Source: Oreocharis arfaki (Eukaryota; Chordata; Aves; Passeriformes; Paramythiidae). Taken from it: DNA of 64,000 nucleotides. Positions within the stretch are counted from its first letter, which is position 1; every line of letters starts with the position of its first letter. Position numbers and translations under genes: made by a program. Location: NCBI GenBank assembly GCA_013398015.1, contig VZRR01009823.1, positions 248,001 through 312,000 of the forward strand. The letters run 5' to 3'. Positions 1 to 12,600 of the stretch are shown here, piece by piece. The notes under the pieces are model-generated. The model searched no databases. It was given only the letters and a program-made list of their open reading frames with translations, and had not been told where the DNA came from.

Positions 1-556
1 GCTCAAGATCAAAGAGAGCTTTGCAAAGGTTGCTCAAAGTGATCTAATTTTTTGAGCCTGTGCACATCAGCCCAGAGGGGAGTTAAGGAGAGAAGCCCTG
101 ACCAGCCAACCCCAGTTTCATAAATACCCTTTCCAGTTCTAAGGACATCGGCTTTCACAAAACATTCTTTATTTTAAGGACTCCTATTAATTCAGACACC
201 TCACAACAGTGAGGAAATTACGACTTCTGATGGCTGATGTTTCCCCCAAGAAAGGTGTCTGCCATTTACAAAGATTTGGCAAGGCAGGTAAACCCACCAT
301 GTCATGTCTGCTGGGAAGAATAAAAAAAAACATGATTTGGTACAAGGATCCATCCTGTTGTAGGCCTTCGGTTATATCAGTAGCTGAAGAGTATTAATAA
401 AATATGCAGCCAGGGTTAAAATTATTTTCCTTGAGTGAGACTCTCTACTTCTTAATGCTTCTTGGGCAACATAAGATTAAAAATAGCACAGCCACCTGAC
501 AGGGAGCTCAGGCAGGTTCTCACAGAACAGAGGAAAAATCATACACAAATACTTAC
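1..556 (-). other. BCR intron 19, 5' part
   Basis: The intron begins at the GTAAGT donor (556-551) and runs off the window. No exon homologous to the next BCR exon (NNKDVSVMM...) is present. In human this intron is the micro breakpoint region of e19a2 fusions. Short open frames on the plus strand are antisense and unremarkable. Confidence 0.9.
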
Positions 557-696
557 TGACATCAAAGGCAGCTTTCAAAGCCTGGATGTCGGTTGCAACC
601 CCAGAGACGCGGTAGATCCCCACCTCTTCCATCCCGCGCCGCTCGATCTCTTCCACGCACTGCCGCACAATGTACGGCACCTTCGACCTCTCTCTC
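557..696 (-). CDS. BCR: BCR exon 19 (start of RhoGAP domain, arginine finger)
   Basis: 140 bp. The acceptor TTCTTCAG precedes one base that completes the Lys codon; the exon ends with one base of a split Asn codon before donor GTAAGT. It encodes RERSKVPYIVRQCVEEIERR, then GMEEVGIYRVSGVATDIQAL and KAAFDV. The Arg in GIYRVSG is the RhoGAP arginine finger that enters the GTPase active site to speed GTP hydrolysis. The sequence is identical to human BCR as I recall it. The rest of the GAP domain lies in exons beyond the low-coordinate edge, so this window cannot show whether the domain is whole. Confidence 0.98.
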
Positions 697-3600
697 CTGA
701 AGAAAGCCAGACAGAAGAGTTCAGTTCAGGCCCTCAGTGCCTGTTCCCCAGCCAGGCAGGATGGCAAGAAGCACCCCAACATTTCCCTGTGCAAACCTCT
801 TCTGGAAAATCGAGTGGTAGGATGTTTGAGCAGACAGTCAGGACTGAGCTGAAAAACTCCTTTTAAAACTGGAGACGGTTTTCTGACTGTCTCAGCCTGG
901 CTTTGGCTGTTCTGCAGCTTCCCTGAGCACTTGAGCTCCTGGCCAGGTCCCAGTGCCCCTAGACCTTCGACTGCCCAGGTAATCAGAGGATTCCCAAACA
1001 GTCCTCAGATACTTAGCAACTCTGTTGCTTTCAAACTGGTGCAATTCCATGGGGAGGAAACACCACACTTCCCAAACCATACAACAGAACAAACTGGTTT
1101 CTGCTGGCAAATGATTCATGACAAAAGATCAGGGGTTAAAATAATACAGTGGGATCCAAAGACCTTGAACATTTCTGATTATGGAAAGGAAACATCACTG
1201 TTCAGTGGCTCTGGAAATTTGTGACCACGTCAGCTAACTACAGAGAAGGCAAGGAGGATTTTCAGAATTCAGAGGAGTGATAGGCTGTCAGTAAACAGCC
1301 TTTGTGCACATTGGTTTTTATCTCTGCAAAACATGAAGCTAAGAGATTGTAAAGGATCTCCTGTCTGCAGCCACATCTACACTCCTAGACTAGTGGAGCA
1401 GACTGGACTGCCAAATCCCTCAGGAGGAGACAGGCACGTGCACCCCACTGGCCAGCTGTCTTCTAAAACACAATAGGCAGAAACGTGACCCATCAGCTCA
1501 CTTGGTGACAATAGCAATCTTGACCCCAAACACGCCTGTCTGTTTGCGGGACGGCATCCTTTTCAGGCTGAACTCCCGACTGGTGAACTTCACAGACAGC
1601 TTCACTTCCACCTGAACCAAAGAGAACAGCTGTTAATTTTTAAACATTTTCTTTTCTTTTTTTTTTTTTAATGCTGCAATGAAGAACAAAGAAATAAAGC
1701 CCACAGGAGGTACAGAAGCAGAGCTAATTTCTGTTTGCCACACTTACCCCATTCATTGAAATCACTGTGCGCTGCCAATCTTTGTCCTGCAGCGCCTGCG
1801 GGTCCAGCTGGAAAACAGAAGTTACCCATGAGCTAGGAACACACTTCAGAGAAACCAGCTAGCCTGGAAGGCTTCTGCAAGTGAGCAGAGCACGATCACT
1901 TTCACCCTGTTATCTCTTTTCCACAGCAAAACCCACACTCCAAGGTTTCCCTGGTTTCAGGGAAACCCGGTTTCAGCTGTTGTGCAGTTCTCTAAGCAGG
2001 GCTGATGAGGGTTCATACACATGGAAAATTCAGCAACACATGAGCAGTGTCTGCTCAATGATAAAGGCAACCTCAGGGAGCACAATCAGTGTTTGAATTG
2101 GCTGAGAAATCATGGAGAGTTGTCCTCCTTCAACCAGCCTCTACCTTTTCATTTCTATGTGAGTATAGTCAGGAAGAACATCAGGCCCTCCTATTGCAAG
2201 AACTCACTAAATAGGAACAAGTTCCAATCTCTCTTTTTCAGCTTAGCTTGATCTCTTGAGTGGACAGTTGTGAGGCTGGGGAGCAGCTGACTCAAGTGCT
2301 AAAACATCACCCAGCAATTCCAGTACTGCCTGAGAGAGCCCAAACACATCCGAATGCCTGAAGAGTGGCACTCCGCTCCAGGGAGACCGGCAAGAGAAAA
2401 GAAGAGCTGTCTGCTTGGGGGCTTGATCAGCCATTGGAACCAGCCAAAACGAGAATTTAGTGCCTCCTGAGACAGCTTTATAACACTTGGCTCTTGAACA
2501 CGGAGGCACAGTAAGACCAGGAGGAGGCACCTGCATCAAACTCTGTTTTGAGTTTGCTGCTGTCAGCAAACAGACAGTCATAACCAGAGCTGCTTTGCAG
2601 CACAGCTCCCCCCTCTCAGAGAGCTCCATGCAGGGCCAGAGAGCTCTGGCAGGGGAGGGAAATGCTGGAACAATGGCAGATGCAGGAAATTCTGGGAGAG
2701 CTTAGACATGGTCATGGTCACACTCAGATCATCAACAGAGCAGCCCTGTGCTGCTGACAGCTACAGAGACAAGCCCCCCCCATGCCCTTCCCCACTCCGC
2801 AAACAAAGACAAGCAGTAGAGAGGGAAGTTCCTCCCTGCTTTCTCCCACTGCAGAGACCCCAAGCAGCAACAGAACAAGCGAGGCCAACCTTATCCCTGC
2901 GCACTCTGTTACAGACGTGAGCCCACAGCGGGATGCTGCTGGCACACACACGCTTCCCTGCTGAATTGGACCGGCTCCTGTAGGTGCAACTCCGGCAGAA
3001 ATTCCTGAAGAGCTCTTGTAAGGAATAGTCAGTAACCTGCAGCTCCCACATTTTGGGACTGTGCAAAGGAGGCCAATGGGCAGCAGTGCTTGGCTTCAGA
3101 GCCTCAGCAACCCCGAAAACAGAACTGCTTACCAAGGGGGTTCGCTTTTAACTCCAGCAGAACAGATCCGCCCCCGCCTGTGGGGCTGGCCAAGGGCCCT
3201 ACGAGCTGGCCAGTTTCTAGGCTGTTCGACCCTGAACTTCCGTGCTGGAAGTTCAGTTTCTTTCAACAACTGCATTCTTTCCCAGAATCAAGAGGAAACC
3301 ATTTCTGAAGTGTCTGGTTTCCTATGAGGAGCAACCATGCTAAGTATTCCTGAAAGCTTGATCTCCAACTAAAGAGTCATCTGGTTAAGCTGCCAAAACG
3401 GCCCTGCTGATGGACACAGTCACAGCCAATCCTCTTGCTGGGAACCAGTTTTCCATATGCTTTTAGAATGGAGTCACTGAGTTATTATTTATAGCAGGGA
3501 GAGACAGCTTAAGACTAAAGGGGAAAGAGGGTTTGAATATTTGCCAAAAACTTTAAAGGAAGAGTCCAGCAGAATCCAGTTACAGGGTATGTCTCAGTAA

Positions 3601-6600
3601 TGACCAGGGAATTCCCACCACTGCACAAAACAAAGGCATGTAAATAGCTCTTAAAAAATTCAAGCCAAACACCGTCCTGCTCTGTCTCAAGAGTGACTTT
3701 CACACTGCTGCAAAGGACAAGCAGAAGCATAGTGCTGGAGCTGAGAACTTGCAAAGACTTCTCCTTCCTGGAGCTGAGAGCTCAGAGAAACTTTTCCTAG
3801 CTGGGGCTGAGCCAGGACTGCGAGTAAACCTCCGTGTACCTGCTGCTGCCTCTTGCTCCCTTGTTTCTGAACTCCACTGCAGAGCTGGCAGGACCCCTGC
3901 ACTCCCTCCTACTGTTTGACTCCTGCTGGAGAATGCCTTATACTGAGTGGGGACAGCCAGGGAGAACAAGCACCAAGGCTGGCTGACCCAGCCAACCCTG
4001 CATAAATCACTGGCAATAACAAGAGCAATTAAGGAAAAAAAAAAAAACCAAACTCTTCCAAGGTGCTTCTTAAATAACAAAGCAAAAGATGGAAGCTACT
4101 AAAAGAGCAAAGCTTGATTAAACTCTCAGCAACACTGAGTGAGACAGGAACATCAGGTCTAACAGTCTGATAAGTCACAGTAGGATGTAACAGAGCCAAC
4201 AGGAAACCAAGGACTGTCATTGGAACTTCAATCAAGCTTCAGTCCTGGTCCCAACTGATGACTGATCTTCTGAGGCCAGCAAGAGCAACAGAGGGAAAGG
4301 GCAGCTGGAGTAGGCAGGGAGAGAGCACACTGAGGACAATGAGTTAGCAAGAGTGATGCTCCAGCACAGAGGACAAATGGGGCCATGCTGTCTTCTGGCC
4401 TGATTTGGAGATCAATGACCTGAAAGAAGGAACACAGAGTAGAAGAATGCAATCCACGGCCAGCATGGCAAAGGGAGGCAGCTCTGAGCAAGCTGTGCCA
4501 GCTCAAGCAGGGGAGGCACTGTGCAATTGCTGCCTCTGCATTTGACAGTGGAATTTCCTGCTCCTCTACGCAGTTCCTCCAAAGAGTTGCTTGGTTTTTG
4601 TGACCTGCCCCACCTCCATTGAAACAGAGCCACTGTGTTGTTTCCAAGCCCTGTGCTAATACGACAGACCTGCTAAAACCCTCACAGACTGTATTGCACG
4701 GGCTTGTTTGCATAGTCCCCACCAAAAGCTCATGCTGAACAGGAAAATACAAACCAACCACTCTGTCTGTTTGCTGCTTCCTCCAGTCCCCTTGGGGCCT
4801 TTAGTATTTGCAGTGGCAAGCTACAGCCCCAAATTCACTAACGAATCAAGCGAATACCTCTCTGTGTCCTGCCCAATACACAACAGAACAAAGCAGCTCA
4901 GCACCACAGGGGTTTTTGAGTGCAGGTCTCCGGCCCTTGTAGCAGCTCAGCACTCAATGCAGACAGGGCACAGCAGTCAGGAAAGGCTGGCTGAGAGTGC
5001 ACAGTAGAGTGGTGAGAACCTGAAAAAAGGCAAACTGGGGATGCTGCTCTGGCAAATGCAAGCCAGGCACTAGGAAGGCTGGCTGTGCTCTGCCCTAGGA
5101 AACCACCACAGACAGCTTGATCGTGATTTCTTTTTCCCCAGAGAGAAAAGGAAACTTGCAGAAGGAGGGAAAAACAAAGAAGCCTCAGTGAAAATGAAAG
5201 AGCAAGGACTGAGGAACATTAAGGTTAGTGTGTTTTACATATTCATTCACATTACTTCTTCCCTTTATTAAATTCCCCAGGTAACTTTACACTCCATCAG
5301 TCTTGAATTGTAACTGATGTGACATACATGTTGTCAGAGTCTCGCTGCCGCTGGAAACTCCCAGTCCTGTCATAACCCCATTCTTCTCACAGCTCCCCAG
5401 AGACACGTTAATCTTTCCCACCATCACCCTTTAGCCATGACCCATTGCCTTTTTCATTTTCCCCTATTTTCATTGCTGGGACAACGTTCTGCTTCAGCAA
5501 ACTGCTTAAACAAGCTTGAGTGAGTAAAAGGTTTTCAAGTTGATGCTTGGGAGGTACAGCATGGGACAATCTGGTTTCCATGGAAAACAACTTAATGCCT
5601 GAAATAGCCATGGGCACTGCTATGAGACATCCCAGATAATTAAGATAAGAGTGATTGTTTTGCAAGGCAACAGAGGAATGCTGCTGCTCCACAGAATGAG
5701 TGATCTAAGGTCATATCCTCCCTGATTTTCCAGCACTGCTGTGAGGCAGAAGGAAATACTTAGCTCGAGCTGATCATGCAGAAAAAGAAAACAAAGGAAA
5801 TAGCATTTCTAGGAGGCACCAGTGGGAGGAGCCGGATCACAGGGTGAACTATCACTTCACTCACACAGTCTGTTCCCAAGGCAGAGGCTGGTTGTGCTGA
5901 CAAATGTGCCTACGCCAAACAAAAGGCTGCTACACTCCAAACATGGGGATGTGTCTGCCATGTGAAGTGCAAACTTCGAGGAGCCAATGGCCCAGCCCAA
6001 GTGCCAAAGATGGACTGCAAGGTAACAACAGAAAGAAAAGCCCGGGGTGCTCACAATCAGAGGAGCTTATACCCACAGCTGAACTAAGCCTCACATTTCC
6101 TCCTATCAGGTGATGTCCATTTCTTCCTCCAACTCCCCCAACAAGTTCAGTTTCACAGTGTACCCAGGAATAGTATTTCTCATGCCCAAGGTGCACCAGA
6201 AGCCCCCAGCCATGTGCGCCAGTCAGTTCAACACTGCACACCCAGCACTGCTGTGCCCAGGTCTGGTGAGGACTTCACTTCTATATTTACAGGAGGTTCT
6301 CCCACAATAAAACTTCATGGATTGATGTTTCAGAGATAAAAAACCTGGAGATTGGCAGGAAAGAAGCAGCTCTTGCATTTGGCTATAAAGAACAGGCAAC
6401 TAAAATATTCCATAGGAAAAGAAAATATGAGCAATGGGAGCTATTAAAATTGCTGCCCATTCCTGGAAACTTGTGACTACATGGTCCAATTTCCAGCCTT
6501 CCTTCCTTCACTGCCATAATGTAATGGCGAGATTTAACAAATATTTTCACAGCCAAAAGAGTCCTCATCTCCTTGATTGTCTTCATCACTGAGGCTCAGA

Positions 6601-9600
6601 ATTTGGTGAGTCAGAATTCCCAGTAGTGGGAAGTTGCGTATTTACAATAATACATGGCTTAACAATAAACTGCAGTTTAGCCAACAGAGAAATTTCTCTG
6701 CTTTTATCACCAGGAGGATGCAGGCACGACTCTTCATGTTCCCAGAGTTTTTAACTAAAGGGAATTTATGAAACAAAAATCTTTACCCAACTTCACAGAC
6801 TTTGCCTTTAGACAGACTTGGGCTGAATAATGACAGTGCAACAACAACAAGAAATCAGAAAGCCCAGGATAAACTACAAACTCTAAGGTAAACAAAATTT
6901 GATATAAAAGCCTCTGGGAGAACACAGCCAACCTCCAGCCACAGGCTGTAATCAGATTTTATTGTTGCATTATTATGGTTTCTTAATAGAGAAATGGTGT
7001 TTACTTCAAAAATAGCACTAAACCAAAATCAAAACCTTTAATAATCTTTATCAATCCAAAATCTTACCAGACTGTCATATGGCTTTTCTTTGATTCAATA
7101 GTGTTTAAAATTTGTGATGGGACAGAAATCACTAAGAAATAAGAGGTTATTCTGGCAGTTCATCAAGTTTCTTTATAAATTGCAAAGGGGATCTACAGAA
7201 AGCAACAGAACTTTTGCATGTGACTTTTATGATACAACAGAATGAAACATTTGTACATTAATTAAAAACATTTTAATTGATTTTTTTCTTTTTTTAAACC
7301 TTCCCACTGTTTAGGTTTCTCTAAAAGAATCAAGATGCAGTTAATCGATTGCCACCAAAGAGTATTTTTACTTACTAAAGTATAAAATATATTTACAGAA
7401 TACACAATTGCTGTGCATAAAAATGCTCACTCCTGTGAGAAGGAAAAAAACTGCTAAATATTTAAAATACTTTATTTTGGTTTTTTAATCATTCTATGTA
7501 AAATATTTGTAGAATTTAGCAGGTCAGTGATTTCAGGGTCCTCTGTTATGAGCACACAAATCTCCAGGGCATTTCGGGGCTGAAAACTCACTCTTTTGTA
7601 GTTGCTCAGCTCCGCGGAAAATAGCCTTTGTTAGCAGAGGGGACATAGGGATTTCTGTCAGCCGAGACACACACACAGGATGCCCTGTGCTGGCATTTAT
7701 TGATCTGCACACACATTCCCTTCCAAATCCCACCATGCATTTGAGACAAAAGTTCTCCCTGAAAACAGGAGGGAGGGAAGGAAGAAGCCTGATCAAAGTC
7801 ATTTAGGTAAGGAGCTCTGCCACAGCAAAGGTGGGATGTGACCCCATAGGCCACCTTCACCCCAAGCTGCTTCTGCAATCCCACAAATGGCCTTGGCATG
7901 TGTGACCATCGCTCCAGTGCCAAGGAAAGCTGTCATCCACAGGGAGATGCACATCCAGACCTAAATGGAGGGGAACTGGTGAGATCTCTAAACACGCCAG
8001 AAAGGAAAAGGTATCTGGGCAGGGTCTCTGTTCTGTTCAACAACCACTCCAACACAAAGGATGTGTCCTCAGAGCAGGCATTTAAACACCCTCCTAAAGT
8101 TGTGGACAGACAGTGCAACAAACTGGAACAAGATGGGGAATATACATTCCCCATGTTTTCCTCCACAGATGGCCTGATTTCTCCTACATCCAGCTCTAGT
8201 GCTCTATCACACAGCAGTCCCCCAAGAGCAGCAGCCCTTTGCAATCATCACCTCCCCTATTGTATTACAAATCTGCCACACAAAGTGTCCCAGGCCAATT
8301 CTCAGCAGTGGAAATGTTCCTCGGATGCTGCCTGCTGCCACGGACACCACACTCTGGGCATGGCGATCACTAGGACAGTCAGGCTGTCCCAGCACCTGGC
8401 CAACACATCCATCAACTTCCAGCATGCACAGATGGCAGCCTTTCTGCACATGATTTACAGAGCAGACAGAATATTCTTGCATCCTTCTGTCACAAGTGGA
8501 GCATCCACAACAGTGCTCAGGGCCCAGGGGCAGTGCAGTTCCTATAGACTGATCTGGAAGTTTTGAAGTTAATGGGCAAACGAGAGACCAAAACAAGCAG
8601 CTATTCCATAAGGGTGCTGAAGCAGGCACATGGCACAAAGCAAGAAGGACAAAGCTGCTGATTTCCTGCCTGTGAATCACACTGTGTACCTCACTATCTG
8701 AGGGAAAAATCTTCAATGCTGAGACAATGAGAACACAGAAAAAAACCTCTGCAGTGAACTCCAGGATTCAAAAGTCCTGTGATGTTCTGCAGTGAGGGTA
8801 TCACGAATGAGTTGAGAACAGTCTTACCTGGATCTGTCCTTTCCCCATTATGCGATCTGTGCTCTCTCCATCCTCTTTGGTGAGCTTGGTTTTGTTGTAG
8901 CACTTTTCATAGCACAGAATCCGCAGTGTCTGTGAGCCCTCCAGCTCAATCTCAAACTCCTGCAGGGCACCAGGAAAGGAAAGAGCAATGGCTGCATCAC
9001 AACAGGACACCAATCTCAGAGTAATCAATACAGTCGCCTTAATACTCATCAGAAGAGCACTTAAGGACTGAACAAAACCTCCTCCCTGCTGGAATTGGTC
9101 TAGAAAGAAGCTGTAGTTGTATTTTGTATCTATAAGGTGGTCAAATCAGAGCTTAAGATGGTTCACTCCTTAGTCAGGTTTCAAAAGTCTCAGCAAAGTA
9201 TTATTGAAAAACACAAATTTGCTCACCTTCCTTGTAAGAAATTTTGCTCACCAGCAGGTCTGAGTTGGCTGTAAACAGGCAAAATGTCTAGAACTAATTC
9301 TTTCCCCGCTCAATAAAAAAAGCCATCTCCTTCAACACATTTTTACTTGTGTTTTTAAAAAAATCATCAAGCATGCATCTGGTTAAAAGGTGAAATACTA
9401 GACAAGACTCATTTGTATCAAATTGTTCGTTTAACTACCGCTAATCCAAGAGAAAAGCTTCTGCAAGCCCAAACAGCCAAATGAACCTGGCAGAAAAGTG
9501 TTTTCTGAGAAGCAGCATATGCAGCACAAGTGCTGAGCATGCAGCAAGCTCTGCCCATCATGCGTTGATGTTTGGCACATGGAACAAGTCACATCAAGAA

Positions 9601-12600
9601 AAATCAAACCTACCTCGTTCCAGTTAGGCTCCGTGGTGTCTCTGTAAACTCTAGTTTTGGCCTTGTTCACAAAATACCCAAAAGAATCCACCTCTAATGT
9701 GCAGTACAAATCTGAGGAGGGGAGACAGTGACAAAAACTTTAAAAAATATCTAGAATCTCCTAACTGGCATTAATCACTTGGGCACAGGGTATCTTCATT
9801 TCCATCATCTCTGTATTAGTACCAGTAACACCATCCCATACAAATCTCATCACCCTGATCAGCCCAGCTGCCCTTAAGAAGCTCTGTCACCTTTTTTGAT
9901 CCTTCTGTCAAGTCATTCCCCTGAATTTTAACACCACTTTCTGCGCAACAAAAAATCTGGATGTCAGAGAACACTTTCCATTCTTTCATTGCAAACCAAA
10001 ATACAGCTGAAAGAATTCAGGATAAGGCCTGACTTGTTTCTAGAACAGCTGGGTAATCAGCAAACACTGCTTAAAACTTCAAACAGACTAGGCCTAAAAA
10101 TAAGTGCTGTGTGCTTGATCCTTTATGGTGGTCTTTTCGGGAGTTAATAGTAGGAACTTCTAGTTCCCCAAAACACCTCTCCTCCTCACCATCATCACAG
10201 ACACTGCAATCCACGCCCAGCCATCCCAGCACTTGGCTTATCTAACCCCTATCAGTACCTCTTGTGTGTCACAGAACTGTAACTCACTTGAGCTTTGCTT
10301 GAATCCCGTGGCAGAGTGGACAATGACATTCAGGAATCCATAGAGACCCGGGGATTCGTCATCTGTACAAAAGACCCAAGGAATTTTGTTACATTCACAG
10401 TGGAGCCAAGAGTAAGAGTGATGAAACTGATATTAAACAGGTTAATGAGCAGAGGGTGAACAGTCCCCAAGGATGGCAGGAGCACATAACAGCCAGTTCA
10501 GCAAGAGAGGAGACTGTTCCACAGTCGTTGTCAGTGGCACCTGTAATGCCTTCTGGCACTGAGGGGCTTTTACACTGACAGTTCTAGCATCAGCAAGATA
10601 GCATGGAAGAAATTCAAAGGAGAAGAAGTAAATTATAGAGGCTATGTCTATACTAGCAGATTAAGTAGTAATTTAGGATGGTCCCTGATACAACTTTGGC
10701 CAACTAGTGTTGTTCCAAAGGATTCTCGGACATAACTCAAAGCTGTCCCAAGCTAGGACTCCACCAGGCACTCCAATACCTTGCACAACAGCTGCATGCA
10801 AGGACCATGTAACGGGTGATTAATGTATACTGGAGGATACTTGCAACCTGTAGTAAAAGGGAATAGTAAGAGCAGTTCTAGGGGGAAGCACAAAATCAGG
10901 CAGGAGGAGAGTTTCACTGCAGCTGCACCATGTGAAAGCAAAACCCAAAGGTCTTACCTTCCTTATTGATAGTGAGGGGAATGTTGTGGACTGTCTGAAG
11001 CTTCACACAGGAGTTTGTCAGCATCTGGAGCTCCACTGATGTGAGTGAGAAGCTTTTAAAGCCTGCCACGGAGATTGAAAGAGGGAGGAGTTAAAATTCC
11101 AAGGAGAGGCTGGAGGGAGGACACCCCTCATCCTGGGCACACATGGGATAGTATTCCCCGGGCGCTGCTCAGCGGCAGCACTGGGGTGCTCAGGGCGGTA
11201 TTGCTGCCGCAGCCCAGCTCTACTGGGGGCATATTCCATTCCTCTTCCAAGTAAAGTCTCAGGACGCTTCACAGGAAATGGAGAGTTTCTTAGCTCCTTG
11301 CAAAGCCAAAAACACCATGCCAAAAAAGTAAGTTTCTTTTGAATGGAGCCAAGTAAAAGGGTGTGGCTCTTCCCTCTCCCCAGAATTGCACTGAGCTCTG
11401 ATCTCTAGGGTAAATGGAAGAATCTCTGCACACATTTACTTACTAAGTGCTCTCTCCACACATTGCTCACATGTTGCTGCAGGCAGAGGCTCCCCTAACA
11501 GCCTCAGACAGGAGACATCCATATTGCGCTGTGGATTTCAACACAGATCTCTGTTTTGGCAGGGAAGCCTGTCCCACACCTTATCCTCTGGACCTCTGCT
11601 TTCTTAAGACCACAGTATTTGTACCAATGACAGCTGAGGGATACTCACATTTCTTCTGCTGCTCCCGGATATTCTCCCTCCACTCCGCCCTTTCATAGTC
11701 TGATGAAATGAGGAATGTGTAACTCTACCCAGGAACACAGAAGAAAATAGGGTGTGCGTTAGTCTGATGCACCACTAGGGGCTGGGGCTGCCTGCTCCCA
11801 CCATCCTCCAGCGCAAATTGCTGGATACACTGTTCTGCTGGTACTCCTGCCACTTGTCCTGCATCACATCTCTGTCAGGGCAGGCAGGGCTCTGGCAACG
11901 TGCCCGTGGTACCAACACAGACAGCCAGAGCTGTGGCCCTGCATCAGCTCCCAAGGCAGCTAGAGCTATTCCTCACAAAAGGAATTCAGCTGCACCAGGA
12001 ACGCCAAAAGCCTCCAGCACAGGCCTAGACACTGATGAAGCAGTGACAGTCAGGAAGCAGTGACCAGCTCATGGATTTTCATGGAGCAGTAACACAATCT
12101 TGTGAGACTCCTTTGCCAATGGCATGGAAAGGCCACGGTGAGAGGTTACAGCACTGCCAGAGCAGGGAATACCCCTGGCAGTGGATGACCCTGGCAGGGT
12201 CAGCTGCAGCCCTGAGGACACTGCCCTGAGTGTGCCAAGCCTTGAAGCCATAGGGCAGTTTACAAGGCAGCTGCTGCAGAGCTGGATCTCGGGTGAAGGG
12301 CTGTTCCTATTGCTCCACCAGGACTGGTGCTGAGATAGGGGGTTCATTTCTACGGTTATTTCTCAAATGCCAGTCTTGTAAGCAAATTAGTCACAGCCTT
12401 ATAGGATGCTTGGGCACAGCAAGAGTGAGGTGTCTGCTGCTTTGAAAATGCTTTGAGGACACACAGTAGAGGCCACAAAACCCTCTCTGTGCAGGAGCAC
12501 ATACAGTCACAGACACAAGCCCCCCTGATCTCTGGCCCCTGAGGGTGACAGGGTGTGCTCTCACCTTGCCGTTGCGATTGTGTACCCGGAAAGCCATGTT

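Noticed and set aside
4228..4761. 177-codon minus-strand frame in intron 16
   Set aside because: Lacks similarity to BCR or any family I know and has no matching splice-linked partner; chance frame.
7898..8566. 222-codon plus-strand frame as a real gene
   Set aside because: No recognisable domain or splice context, overlapped by open frames on the other strand, and of a length compatible with chance; kept only as a low-interest finding.
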